This document shows, piece after piece, positions 41,304 through 51,141 of a DNA stretch of 64,000 bases. Location: the NCBI GenBank assembly GCA_030824555.1, contig JAVBXK010000011.1, forward strand, positions 62,001 through 126,000, read 5' to 3'. The notes beneath the pieces were generated by a model that made no database searches, was not told the DNA's origin, and saw only the letters and a program-made list of their open reading frames with translations. Position numbers and translations under genes: made by a program. The stretch comes from a bacterium. Its GTDB lineage: Bacteria; Pseudomonadota; Gammaproteobacteria; Burkholderiales; Burkholderiaceae_C. Position 1 is the stretch's first letter. The number at the start of each line of letters is the position of its first letter.

Positions 41304-42155
41304 ATGAAATTTGCCATTTTCACGCCGTCGCCACTCGACTACTTTTCGGCCCTGGTGGCCGACGACGTGCACTTTCCGCTGCTGGAAGCTGCGGCCTGCC
41401 TCGCGCAGGACGAGTACCCTGACCTCGACGTGCAGCAGGTGCTGGGCGATGTCGATCAGCTTCAAGCCCGTCTGGCCCGCCGTGTGACGGCCGACGCGGC
41501 CCCCATTCAGCGGTTGCGGGCGCTCAGCCAGTTTTTCTACCGTGACCTGGGCTTCGGCGGCAACGTCAACAACTATTACGACACCGACAACAGCTACCTG
41601 AACGCCGTGCTGCGTACCCGCAAAGGCATCCCCATCAGCCTGGCCGTGCTGTGGCTGGAGCTGGCCCAGGGACTGAAGCTGGAGGCCTACGGCGTGGGGT
41701 TTCCGGGGCACTTTCTGGTCAAGGTCACGTTGCCGCAAGGCCAGGTGGTGGTCGATCCGTTCACCGGGCAATCGTTCAGCCGCGAAGAGCTGATCGAGCG
41801 GCTGGAGCCTTACCAGCGCGCCCATGGGTTGGTGGACGATTTCGAGGTGCCGCTGGGCCTGTTTTTGCAGCCCTGCCCACCACGCGACATCCTGGCGCGC
41901 ATGCTGCGCAACCTGAAGGAAATTCACCGCACCGCTGAAGACTGGCCGCGTTTGCTGGCCGTGTCGGAGCGCCTGGTGCGCCTGCTGCCCTTGGCGTGGG
42001 ACGAGCTGCGCGACCGTGGCCTGGTGCATGCCGAACTGGCCCACCACCAGCACGCCGAGCGCGACCTGGCCGGTTACCTGGCCCAGGCCGATGACGCACC
42101 CGACCGCGATGCCATCTGGTCGCGCTTGCGTGACATCCGCCGCTCGTTGAACTGA
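41304..42155 (+). CDS. SirB1-type transglutaminase-like protein
   Basis: RALSQFFYRDLGFGGNVNNYYDTDNSYLNAVLRTRKGIPISLAVLWLELA; GFPGHFLVKV. Confidence 0.88.
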   Translation: MKFAIFTPSPLDYFSALVADDVHFPLLEAAACLAQDEYPDLDVQQVLGDVDQLQARLARRVTADAAPIQRLRALSQFFYRDLGFGGNVNNYYDTDNSYLNAVLRTRKGIPISLAVLWLELAQGLKLEAYGVGFPGHFLVKVTLPQGQVVVDPFTGQSFSREELIERLEPYQRAHGLVDDFEVPLGLFLQPCPPRDILARMLRNLKEIHRTAEDWPRLLAVSERLVRLLPLAWDELRDRGLVHAELAHHQHAERDLAGYLAQADDAPDRDAIWSRLRDIRRSLN

Positions 42156-42243
42156 GCGATGGGTGGGCGCTCGGGCACGCCCGAAACACGGCCAACTTCT
42201 GCCCCAATATCTGATTCAGTCGGCGCTTTTTTCAGTCGTTTCT

Positions 42244-43341
42244 TCAGGCTGCGTACGCCGACGGCGTGCCGGCCAAACCGGCCTGGTGCCACGCCCGGCG
42301 CAATTGCGTATCGGAACTGAAGCCTGCCACATCGGCTGCCTGGTTGACGTTCAGCCCGCTTTGCAGTGCGGTTTGCGCTGCCGCCAGGCGGATGCGGCGC
42401 ACGTACTGCAGCGGTGCCACCCCGGCATGGGTTTCAAACAGGCGTGCCAGGTGGCGGGTGGAGGTGCAGGCCACGCTCGCCATGCGTTCCAGCGACCAGT
42501 CGGCGCGGGTGGCCTGGCTGACAGCGTCTTGCACTTTGTGGACGGTGGGGTGCAGGTGGTTGCGGTGGGTCAGGAAGGGCGACAGCTCGGCATCCTGCGG
42601 GCCACGGCGCAACGCCACCACCAGGGCTTGCGCCACCTTGGCCGCCACCACCGGGCCGCACACGGCCGACACGCGGTGCAGCATCAGGTCGATGCCCGTG
42701 GTCACGCCCGCGCTGCTGCACACCGGCCCGTCGGTCACGAACACGCGGTTGCTCTGTACGCGGCAGGTGGGGTCGGCCAGCCGCAGCTCGTCCAGGTGCT
42801 GGTGGTGGGTGGTGGCATCGCGCCCGGTCAGCAAACCGGCGTGGGCAGCCAGCACCGCACCGGCGCACACGGTCAGCAGCTCCAGCTGGCCGGGCACCAG
42901 GCGCAGGCCGCGCAGCCAGTGCAGTGTCGCCAGTGCGGCGGGGGTGTCGGTTGGCATGCATTCGCCGGGCTCGCCCACCAACACCACCCAGGTGGGTTGC
43001 GTCAGTGTGGTGGGGGACAGGTCGGGCAACGGGGCCACGTCGGCCAGGCGCACGCCCACCGACGTGATGGGGTTGGCCTCTGGCCCCACAAACCCCACCA
43101 CAAAACGGGGGGCCAGGCCCATGCCCTGCAACACGCCGTTGGCCGAGCGCAGCACCTCTGCCGGGCCTGCCCAGTCCAGCGTCAGGCTGTGGGGCAGCAG
43201 GACGAACAGCACCCGTGTGACGGGTGCCTGACCGCTTGCGCCTGCCGCCGGGGCCGTGGCTGCGGGCGTGCCCACCCCGGCGGGGCGGCTGGCGGGGCTT
43301 GTGTTCAGGCTGAGGGTGGTTGGGGCGCTTGCTGGGTCCAT
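42244..43341 (-). CDS. GlxA/AraC-family transcriptional regulator (DJ-1-like N-terminus)
   Basis: C-terminal AraC HTH pair (SVACTSTRHLARLFETHAGVAPLQYVRRIRLAAAQTALQSG); N-terminal amidotransferase-like domain. Confidence 0.9.
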   Translation of the reverse strand: MDPASAPTTLSLNTSPASRPAGVGTPAATAPAAGASGQAPVTRVLFVLLPHSLTLDWAGPAEVLRSANGVLQGMGLAPRFVVGFVGPEANPITSVGVRLADVAPLPDLSPTTLTQPTWVVLVGEPGECMPTDTPAALATLHWLRGLRLVPGQLELLTVCAGAVLAAHAGLLTGRDATTHHQHLDELRLADPTCRVQSNRVFVTDGPVCSSAGVTTGIDLMLHRVSAVCGPVVAAKVAQALVVALRRGPQDAELSPFLTHRNHLHPTVHKVQDAVSQATRADWSLERMASVACTSTRHLARLFETHAGVAPLQYVRRIRLAAAQTALQSGLNVNQAADVAGFSSDTQLRRAWHQAGLAGTPSAYAA

Positions 43342-44012
43342 GTGTATTCCATCTGGTGGGCGGTGCGCTCGGCCAGGTCGTGGCCGTCCAGCCCCAGCGC
43401 ACGCATGTGGCTGTCAGCCATTGTCGCCACCAGATGCAGGCTCATGTCGATGCCCGCGCTGATGCCTGCCGAGGTGGTGATGCGCCCACCGTCTGCCCCT
43501 TCTTCGGCCACCACCCAGCGCGCGCCGCTTTGCACGTGCAGTGCGGGGAACTGGCGTTGCAAATCGGCCAGGTCTTCCCAGTGCGTGGTGACGCGCTGGT
43601 CCGTCAGCACCCCGGCCTGCGCCAGGATGAACGCGCCTGTGCACACCGATGCCGTCCACCGGCTGGCCGCGTGCATGCGCTGTACCCAGGCCAGGGTGTC
43701 GGGGCAGGCCATGGCCCGGTCCACCACGCCGCCGGGCACCAGCAGCAAGTCGGCCTGCAAGGGTGCGGCAAAGTCGGCATCGGGCAACACGCGCAAACCG
43801 GCGCGCGCTTGCACGGCATCGAGCGTGCGGGCCACCACTTTTACATCAAAAAGTGGCTCACCGCTTGTTGTGCTTGATAAGTTTGCTACGGTTGAAGAGG
43901 CGTTTGTCCGGGCATACACCCGGCTCGCGGTGGTGAACACCTCGAACGGCCCGGCAAAGTCCAGCGCCTCCATGCCGTCAAACGCCAGCAGGGCGATGGT
44001 GACGGTACTCAT
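43305..44012 (-). CDS. DJ-1/PfpI family protein
   Basis: VTIALLAFDGMEALDFAGPFEVFTTASRV; ASVCTGAFILAQAGVL. Confidence 0.88.
   Translation of the reverse strand: MSTVTIALLAFDGMEALDFAGPFEVFTTASRVYARTNASSTVANLSSTTSGEPLFDVKVVARTLDAVQARAGLRVLPDADFAAPLQADLLLVPGGVVDRAMACPDTLAWVQRMHAASRWTASVCTGAFILAQAGVLTDQRVTTHWEDLADLQRQFPALHVQSGARWVVAEEGADGGRITTSAGISAGIDMSLHLVATMADSHMRALGLDGHDLAERTAHQMEYTWTQQAPQPPSA
43848..43889 (-). repeat. RTAGC-N20-GCG element copy 8, inside the DJ-1/PfpI ORF
   Basis: Complement reads GTAGCAAACTTATCAAGCACAACAAGCGGTGAGCCACTTTTT; translated in-frame as VANLSSTTSGEPLF. Confidence 0.75.
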
Positions 44013-44578
44013 GCCACTTCACCCCGCGCGCGGGCCAAGGCTTGTTCCACCGTGCACAGCGTGGCAAAGCGGCCTTGCAGCACGGTGGCGGTGCGCATGG
44101 CAATGTCGGCAGCTGGCAGCACGTTGCCATCGGGTTGCACCATGTCGAAGGTCAGGGTGGCTTCGGTCACAAAGTCCACCTGCCAGCCCAGGTCGGACGC
44201 GTGGCGGGTGGTGGTTTCGCAGCATTGTTCGGTGCGGATGCCGCTGACGATCAGCCGCTGCACGCCGTGCCGCGTCAGCCACACGTCCAGCCCCGTGCCC
44301 ACCAGCGCGCTGTGGCGGTGCTTGACGAAGGTGGCCGCTGCGTCAAAGTCCACCAGCCCGTCCAGTGGGCGCACATGGCCGGATGCTTGTGCAAACGGGT
44401 TGCTGGCCACCTCGGGGCCGTCGCTGTGCAGCACGCGCACCACGGGCAGCCCGGCGGCCACGCAGCCCGCAACCAGCGCGTTTTGCGCGGCCAGGTAGGC
44501 GGGCAGATCAGCCTCGGTAAAAAATGGACGGTGGCGGAAGGACTCCTGCACATCGATCACCAACAGACACGTTTTCAT
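44009..44578 (-). CDS. isochorismatase family cysteine hydrolase
   Basis: CLLVIDVQESF; FVKHRHSALVGTGLDVWLTRHGVQRLIVSGIRTEQCCETTTRHA. Confidence 0.92.
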   Translation of the reverse strand: MKTCLLVIDVQESFRHRPFFTEADLPAYLAAQNALVAGCVAAGLPVVRVLHSDGPEVASNPFAQASGHVRPLDGLVDFDAAATFVKHRHSALVGTGLDVWLTRHGVQRLIVSGIRTEQCCETTTRHASDLGWQVDFVTEATLTFDMVQPDGNVLPAADIAMRTATVLQGRFATLCTVEQALARARGEVA

Positions 44579-44962
44579 GAAAAGCTCCTTTGAAAGAAGC
44601 CTTTATTCTTCCTGCATCAGCCGCCGTTGGCTGGGGCGGAAACGGACAGGAAACGATCAAATTGGGACATGGGTGACGGGAGCCAAGGGCACCGATTTGA
44701 TCGGATACAGGCAAGCCTGTGCCGTGGCTGGGCTACAGTGCATTTACCCGGAACGCCCCGACGTTGAAGCAGCAGGCGGGCGGCAAGGGGAAACAGGGGA
44801 GGGGGATTTGGCCACTGTCACGGATGTTGCGCTGATGGGCTGCGGGGGAAAGCGGCTGGCGGTGGCGCATGAATTTGCTGAATTCAATGAACCGGTTTAT
44901 TTCGTCGTCTAGCTTGGGAATGCCAGGATAGGCGCTCGTCCACATCACGTGAGGTTTCACGA

Positions 44963-45478
44963 ATGCGAACTGCCCAGGAAGCGAAAGAGCAGGATCACTC
45001 GCTGTACGAGCTGTTGTACGTTGCGCAGGAAGATCTTGACCAAGCATCGTTCTACGCAAGACATCTGCTGAAGAAGGGATGGCATTTCGTGCTTTGGGAG
45101 AGCCGTCGCCGATGGACAACCTATATGCAGCAATCGGCCTATACCACCGCACTCGTCGTCGCGTATTCCCGGCCGTTTGTGGAAAGTCGAGGCTGGCCCA
45201 AGTTCCCGCGAAGGCTCATTCAGTACTCTCCGAACCAAAAGAAATTGCACGAGTCAGTCTTGAATCTTCGCCACGAGGTTTACGCCCATTCAAATGTTGG
45301 GAGTAGGCGCATTAGGCCTATGAAGATCAACGGGCATCCATCTGCGATTGAGTTTCTTCCCGCAATGCGCTTGACAAAAGAAGAGACCGAAGATCTTCTT
45401 GAGATGATCTCCATCACAAGGTCAACGATTCATGCTCGTCTTGAGAAGCTTATCGATACTGTTGCGAGTGAAACCTGA
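44963..45478 (+). CDS. small putative HEPN-like protein (unknown)
   Basis: All-helical-looking 171-aa ORF with R-x5-H motif LRHEVYAHS; visibly lower GC than neighbours. Confidence 0.5.
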   Translation: MRTAQEAKEQDHSLYELLYVAQEDLDQASFYARHLLKKGWHFVLWESRRRWTTYMQQSAYTTALVVAYSRPFVESRGWPKFPRRLIQYSPNQKKLHESVLNLRHEVYAHSNVGSRRIRPMKINGHPSAIEFLPAMRLTKEETEDLLEMISITRSTIHARLEKLIDTVASET

Positions 45479-45516
45479 GCAGGTGCCCGAGTCGACTCGC
45501 GTCGGCAGGCAGCCGC

Positions 45517-45541
45517 TCGCGGTTCAGCTTAAACGTTAAAC
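45517..45541 (+). other. attC-like 3' half (integron cassette recombination site remnant?)
   Basis: CGGTTCAGCTTAAACGTTAAAC, ending with GTTAAAC (fits GTTRRRY) ~55 bp after the stop of the small ORF; the matching RYYYAAC half is not clear. Confidence 0.35.
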
Positions 45542-45641
45542 AGAGCCGCCCCTGAAATATTCAAAAGCGGCGGTTGTCATCAACCGTTAAAGCAGTGCCG
45601 ACGCATCGGGCACCATCCACCCGGTCCGCCACCCGAAACTC

Positions 45642-47354
45642 ATGCCCCCTCCCCTCCTGATCGACCAACCCTCCCTCCAAGGCTTCTGCCCCATAGCCGA
45701 TGCCGTGGACACGCTCGCCAGCCAGACGGACGCTGACGGGCGGGGCGCGGTCAATACCCGGCCCGAGGTGGTGGAGTTCATGCTCGATTTGGCTGGGTAC
45801 ACCGCCTGCCAGCCGCTGCACCGCATGCGCCTGCTGGAGCCGTCTTTTGGTGGCGGCGCGTTTGTGCTGGCTGCCGTGGGGCGGTTGCTGCGTGCGTTCA
45901 AGGCGGCCGGTGGCGGGGCTGATCTGGCCGATTGCATCCGCGCGGTGGAGCTGCACCGCAGCACCTTCCACGCCACGCGGCAAAAGGTGGATGCGCTGCT
46001 GCGGGCGCACGGGCTGGCGGATGCCGAGCGGGCGCGGCTGTTGTCGGTATGGCTGGTGTCTGGCGACTTTTTGCTGCACCCGCTGTCGGGTCGCTTTGAT
46101 GTGGTGGTGGGCAACCCGCCCTATGTGCGGCAGGAGTTGATTGCGTCCGCGTTGCTGTGCCAGTACCGCAAGCTCTACGCCACGCTGTTTGACCGGGCCG
46201 ACTTGTACGTGCCCTTCATCGAACGTTCGCTGGCGCTGCTGGCCAATGGCGGGCAACTTGCGTTCATCTGTGCCGACCGCTGGACCAAAAACACCTACGG
46301 CGGGCCGTTGCGTGCGGTGGTGTCGGCGGGTTTTCATGTGCGGGCCTATGTGGACATGACCGACACGCCCGCCTTCGAGTCAGACGTGGTGGCTTACCCG
46401 GCCATCACCCTGATTGAGCGGGCCAAGGCCGGGGCTACGCTGGTGGCGCAGCGCCCCGGCGTGGGGGCTGCCGATGCATTGGCGCGGCTGGCGCAGTTGG
46501 CCGGTGTGCTGCGGGCAGGCCAGCCCAGCCCGGCGCACGGGGTGTCGCTGGTGGAGTGTGTGGGCACCGGCTCGCAGCCGTGGGTGCTGGGCTCATCCAG
46601 CCAGCGTGCGCTGTTGCGCCGCCTGGAGGCGCAGTTTCCGGCGCTGGAAGATGCCGGGTGCAAGGTGGGCATTGGCGTGGCCACCGGGGCCGACAAGGCT
46701 TTCATTGCCCCGATGGCGGCGCTGGACGTGGAGCCATCGCGCAAGCTGCCGCTGGCCACCACCAAAGACATTGCCAGCGGCACCGTGCAATGGACGGGGC
46801 TGGGCGTGGTCAACCCGTTTGAAGACGACGGCAAGCTGGCCGACCTGGCGCTGTACCCCCGCCTCCGGGCGCACCTGGAGCGGCACCGCCAGGCCATTGC
46901 CGGGCGGCATGTGGCCAAAAAGAACCCGGCCAACTGGTACCGCACCATTGACCGCATCACGCCCGCGCTGGCGGCACGTCCCAAGCTGCTGATCCCGGAC
47001 ATCAAAGGCTCGGCCCATGTGGTGTACGAGCCGGGCGGGCTGTACCCGCACCACAACCTGTATTACGTGGTGTCGCAGGATTGGGATTTGCGTGCCTTGC
47101 AGGCTGTGCTGCTGTCGCGGGTGGCGCGGCAGTTTGTGGCAGCGTATTCCACGGCCATGCGTGGGGGCTTTTTGCGGTTTCAGGCCCAATACCTGCGCCG
47201 CATCCGCCTGCCGCTGTGGGCCGATGTGCCACCACCCATGCGGGCCAGGCTGGCCCACGCCGCCACCACGCTCAACATGGCCGAATGCGACCAAGCCGCC
47301 TGCGAACTCTATGGCCTGACCCCGGAAGAGGCCGATGCGCTGCTGAGCGATTGA
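45642..47354 (+). CDS. N6-adenine DNA methyltransferase (Eco57I/PaeR7I-type, gamma class) of a type II R-M system
   Basis: [15 protein letters not shown] (motif I), [14 protein letters not shown] (NPPY), C-terminal target-recognition-like region. Confidence 0.9.
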   Translation: MPPPLLIDQPSLQGFCPIADAVDTLASQTDADGRGAVNTRPEVVEFMLDLAGYTACQPLHRMRLLEPSFGGGAFVLAAVGRLLRAFKAAGGGADLADCIRAVELHRSTFHATRQKVDALLRAHGLADAERARLLSVWLVSGDFLLHPLSGRFDVVVGNPPYVRQELIASALLCQYRKLYATLFDRADLYVPFIERSLALLANGGQLAFICADRWTKNTYGGPLRAVVSAGFHVRAYVDMTDTPAFESDVVAYPAITLIERAKAGATLVAQRPGVGAADALARLAQLAGVLRAGQPSPAHGVSLVECVGTGSQPWVLGSSSQRALLRRLEAQFPALEDAGCKVGIGVATGADKAFIAPMAALDVEPSRKLPLATTKDIASGTVQWTGLGVVNPFEDDGKLADLALYPRLRAHLERHRQAIAGRHVAKKNPANWYRTIDRITPALAARPKLLIPDIKGSAHVVYEPGGLYPHHNLYYVVSQDWDLRALQAVLLSRVARQFVAAYSTAMRGGFLRFQAQYLRRIRLPLWADVPPPMRARLAHAATTLNMAECDQAACELYGLTPEEADALLSD

Positions 47355-47384
47355 CGCAACCCACACTGAGAAAGACAAGCCCAC

Positions 47385-48123
47385 ATGCCGCTGAACCTTT
47401 GCGACTACGACCAACAAGCCCGCGCTGCGGTCAAGGCGTTCTGGCAAACCCGTGACGCAGCCCGGCAAAAGCAACAGGCATCGGGCAAGGCCGACCAGGG
47501 CGAACGCGCTGGCGTGACCGGGGGCAAAAACATGGACGGCTTTGCCAGCCTGGTGATTGACCTGGTGCGGGCCAACGGCCTGGCCCATGCGCAGATTTGC
47601 CAGCAGCGCGCCGTGCTGACGCTGCCGGGATATTTCCGCCCGACCAAGCTGTGGGATTTGCTGGTGATGGATCGGGGCCGCCTGATTGCGGCCATTGAGT
47701 TCAAAAAGCCACGTTGGCCCATCGTTTGGCAACAACTTCAACAACCGGGCCGAAGAGGCCATCGGTACCTCGCACGACCTGGCCACGGCCTACCGCGAAG
47801 GCGCGTTTGGCGCGCAGGAGCGCCCGTTTGTGGGCTGGCTGATGGTGGTGGAAGATGCCCCGGCCTCCCGTGCGCCGGTCAAAGACAAGTCGCCACACTT
47901 TCCGGTGTTTCCGGAGTTTGCCGGTGCGTCTTACCTGCAACGCTACGACACCCTGTGCCAGAAGCTGGCCAGAGAGCAGCTGTATTCCTCTGCCGCCGTC
48001 ATTGCCACGCCTCGCACGGCGGCGACCGATGGGGCCTACACCGAACTGTCACCCATGACCGGCCTGCGCTCGTTCGTGGCGACGCTGGCGGGGCACATTG
48101 CGGCAGAAGCGGCGAGGGCGTAA
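47385..48123 (+). pseudogene. PaeR7I/XhoI-type restriction endonuclease, frameshifted
   Basis: ORFs 47385-47702 (…[19 protein letters not shown]) and 47704-48123 ([33 protein letters not shown]...) join if one A is removed from the A5 run at 47703-47707. Confidence 0.8.
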
Positions 48124-48153
48124 GCAGCAGACAAAAAACCCTGGTTTCAAGTC

Positions 48154-48195
48154 AAATGTGGCTCTGTCGCTTGATGGTATTGGTTTGTTTGCTAT
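48154..48195 (-). repeat. RTAGC-N20-GCG element copy 9 (left arm of doublet A)
   Basis: Complement reads ATAGCAAACAAACCAATACCATCAAGCGACAGAGCCACATTT. Confidence 0.8.
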
Positions 48196-48207
48196 CTTAT
48201 TAAATAT

Positions 48208-48252
48208 ATAGCAAACTTTGTACGTAAATAAAGCGGTGGTAGCCATTTTTTT
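48208..48252 (+). repeat. RTAGC-N20-GCG element copy 10 (right arm of doublet A)
   Basis: ATAGCAAACTTTGTACGTAAATAAAGCGGTGGTAGCCATTTTTTT; 12-nt centre between arms. Confidence 0.8.
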
Positions 48253-48328
48253 ATAAAACTTGGGCCGATCAATTCACGGCACACCAAGCCGCGCGGCTCA
48301 CGGCGCAGCGGTTTGTCCTGGCAAGGCC

Positions 48329-48829
48329 TCAGGCCGCGCTGCCGCCAGATGCCAGCGGCACCTGCAGCCCCGCCTTCAAACACCCCAGTGACACCGAGGT
48401 GCGAAAGCGCCGCACGTTGTCGTCGCCTGCCAGCAGCCGTTTGGTGAGCGCGTCGTAGTCGGTCATCGATGCCACATTGACCACCAGCAAGTAGTCCGCC
48501 TCGCCCGTCACGAAATAGCACTGCTGCACCGCAGGCTCGGCCGCAATGCGGGCGCGCAGCGGGGCGGTGCGGTCGGGGCGCTCGTTCTCCAGGAACACTT
48601 CCACCAGGATGGTCAGTGGCAGGCCCAGTTTCTCGGGGTCGAGCACGGCCACGTTGGCGCGGATCACGCCAGCCTTTTGCAGCCTCTGAATGCGCCGCTG
48701 CACGGCGGGGGCCGACAGGTGCACGGCCTGCGCAATCACGCGCTGGGGCGTGGTGTTGTCCTGTTGCAGGATGGCCAGAATGGCCAGGTCGAAGCTGTCG
48801 ATGGCTGGGGGGGCGGCGGTTGCGGACAT
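48329..48829 (-). CDS. Lrp/AsnC family transcriptional regulator
   Basis: DSFDLAILAILQQDNTTPQRVIAQAVHLSAPAVQRRIQRLQKAGVI; start MSATAAPP. Confidence 0.93.
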   Translation of the reverse strand: MSATAAPPAIDSFDLAILAILQQDNTTPQRVIAQAVHLSAPAVQRRIQRLQKAGVIRANVAVLDPEKLGLPLTILVEVFLENERPDRTAPLRARIAAEPAVQQCYFVTGEADYLLVVNVASMTDYDALTKRLLAGDDNVRRFRTSVSLGCLKAGLQVPLASGGSAA

Positions 48830-48912
48830 GGCTGGCAGACTGAGTGAAAGTTGCGTTTTGGCTGCGAATTCAGAGCCAAAAGCACTGATGAGGCGAACTA
48901 TATTTTCACGCC

Positions 48913-49839
48913 ATGACGTTCTTGCACCGCAATCAACACTTCTTTCCATTTCTCGCCGTCCTCGGCTCCGTCACGGCGCTGGGTGTGGGCACGTCGTGGG
49001 CCAAGCACTGGCTGTTTCCGCTGGTGGGGGCGCAGGGCACCACGGCGGTGCGGGTGGGCTTGTCGGCGTTGGTGCTGCTGGTGTTGTGGCGGCCCTGGCG
49101 CTGGCACCTGCGGGCGGGCGATGCCCGTGCCATCGCGCTGTATGGCGCGGCACTGGGGGGCATGAACCTGTTGTTTTACATGTCGCTGCGCACGCTGCCG
49201 TTCGGGCTGGCGGTGGCCATTGAGTTTGCCGGTCCGCTGGCCGTGGCGGTCTACGCTTCGCGCAGGGCGATTGATTTTGTGTGGGTGTTGCTGGCGGTCA
49301 CCGGGCTGGGGCTGCTGTTGCCGCTGGGCGCAGACAGTTTGAACGCCAGCGCGCTGGACCCTGTGGGCGTGGCCTATGCGCTGGGCGCGGCGCTGATGTG
49401 GGGCACCTACATCGTGTTCGGCAAACGGGTGGGCCACCTGCACGCGGGGCAATCGGTGTCGCTGGGGCTGCTGATGGCGGCCGTGGTGGTGGTGCCTGTG
49501 GGCGTGGTGCACGCGGGCGCGGCGCTGTGGTCGCCCACGGTGCTGGGGGTGGGGCTGGCCGTGGCGGTGATGTCCAGCGCCATCCCCATTTCGCTGGAGA
49601 TGATGGCGCTCAAGCGGCTGCCCAAACAGGCCTTTGGCATCATGCTCAGCATGGAACCCGCCGTAGCCGCCTTGCTGGCCATGGCCTTGCTTGACGAACA
49701 CCTGAGCTTCAACCAGTGGCTGGCCATTGGCTTGGTCGTGTCGGCTTCGATGGGGACGGCGATGACAGCCAGCAAGCGAGCAGGTGGGCAACCTGATGCG
49801 CAAGGCTGTGACGCACAGCGCCCTGGCCCGGCGGTGTGA
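48913..49839 (+). CDS. EamA/RhtA-type DMT superfamily exporter
   Basis: Ten TM segments; MNLLFYMSLRTLPFGLAVAIEFAGPLAVAVYASRR; MLSMEPAVAALLAMALLDEHLS. Confidence 0.92.
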   Translation: MTFLHRNQHFFPFLAVLGSVTALGVGTSWAKHWLFPLVGAQGTTAVRVGLSALVLLVLWRPWRWHLRAGDARAIALYGAALGGMNLLFYMSLRTLPFGLAVAIEFAGPLAVAVYASRRAIDFVWVLLAVTGLGLLLPLGADSLNASALDPVGVAYALGAALMWGTYIVFGKRVGHLHAGQSVSLGLLMAAVVVVPVGVVHAGAALWSPTVLGVGLAVAVMSSAIPISLEMMALKRLPKQAFGIMLSMEPAVAALLAMALLDEHLSFNQWLAIGLVVSASMGTAMTASKRAGGQPDAQGCDAQRPGPAV

Positions 49840-49849
49840 TGGCCAGCGC

Positions 49850-50935
49850 TCAAAACCCCAATACATGCCCTTCAACGGGCGGCACCTGCCCTTGCAGCAT
49901 CTGCTGGTACAGCACCAGGCCCGCTTCGGCCCCGTGGTGCTCAACCACTTGCAGCCAGGGCGGGGTGCTGTGCGTCACCGTGTGGGCAAACTGCTGCCAG
50001 GCTTGCAACAGCCGTTGTTGCAGCACGGCTGCGCCCCAGTCGCCTTGCCGTTTCTTGATTTGGGCTGGCGCAAAAAACAGCACCGGGCGCGGGCCGGGCA
50101 GGTCTTTCGCACCGCCCAGTGCCTGCACATGCGCGCCGCCGATGCTGCAGCTGTACGCCAACGCCTGCATGTGGGTGTGCACCCGATGGCGCAGGCTGGC
50201 ATTGCCTGCCAGGTCCACATACACACTGGGGGTGGCGGGGTCCAGCTGGCTGAGCTGGTCGTAACTCAGCACCCGGTGGTAGCAGCCCAGGCCCTCGCAG
50301 AACGATAGGTTGGCGGCCGATGTCAGCCCCACTACTGTGATGCCCGCCCGCTGGTGCAGCGCATGCGCCGTGCCGTAGGCTGTTTTGCTGGATGCGCTGG
50401 ACACCAGCGCCTGCGTGGCCCCGAAAAAGCCCTGGTCGCCCAGGAAGTCGTCCACGAGCCACGACGTGGTGTACAGCGGCCGCAGCAGGGCTTGCACCGC
50501 TTCGCTGGCACCGCTGTACCACGGGTCTTGCGCACAGCGCAGGTACTGGTTGTAAACCGGGTGCAGCCCGGCTCGGTGGGCCGCACCGTCCACGAAGCCG
50601 TGTGGGCTGTGTCGCTGAGGCAGCAAGACCGCATGGCTGGCCATGGGGAAGTAGCCGTACAGCCGCTCGCCCACAGCCACCTCGGGGCAGCGCGATTCGG
50701 CCACCGTGGCAAACCCCCACACCGGAATCAGCCCCCAACCTTCGTCTGTGGGGAAAAACTGCCAGTACTGCATGGCATCGCCAAACGCGGCGTAGGTGAT
50801 GTTGTTGGCTGTGAGTGCAAATTGTTCGATGCGCACCCGCACCTGGCCCGCATCCAGCGGCAGGTGAGGGGCGTGGTGCAGCTCGGCGGTGGACAGCTGC
50901 TGTGTGCTGACGCGCAGTTGGGTGGTGGTGTTCAT
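49850..50935 (-). CDS. DUF2855-like family protein
   Basis: VRIEQFALTANNITYAAFGDAMQYWQFFP; LVSSASSKTAYGTAHAL. Confidence 0.85.
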   Translation of the reverse strand: MNTTTQLRVSTQQLSTAELHHAPHLPLDAGQVRVRIEQFALTANNITYAAFGDAMQYWQFFPTDEGWGLIPVWGFATVAESRCPEVAVGERLYGYFPMASHAVLLPQRHSPHGFVDGAAHRAGLHPVYNQYLRCAQDPWYSGASEAVQALLRPLYTTSWLVDDFLGDQGFFGATQALVSSASSKTAYGTAHALHQRAGITVVGLTSAANLSFCEGLGCYHRVLSYDQLSQLDPATPSVYVDLAGNASLRHRVHTHMQALAYSCSIGGAHVQALGGAKDLPGPRPVLFFAPAQIKKRQGDWGAAVLQQRLLQAWQQFAHTVTHSTPPWLQVVEHHGAEAGLVLYQQMLQGQVPPVEGHVLGF

Positions 50936-51141
50936 GCCCCGCAAGTTAGTGCAGGCGCGCCAGGCTGGCAATACGTTTGCGGGCGCGTGGGGGACAGTGC
51001 TTGCATGCCCGGCAATTGATGCCGGTGCGGTCGTGACAGCCGTTTGCAGTGCCCGGCACCGCCGTGGCACAAAATATACGCCCCCTCAACGCCCGGTTGC
51101 CCGCTCCTTGTGGCTGGCCGGGCACCACCTGACACGTTGCC

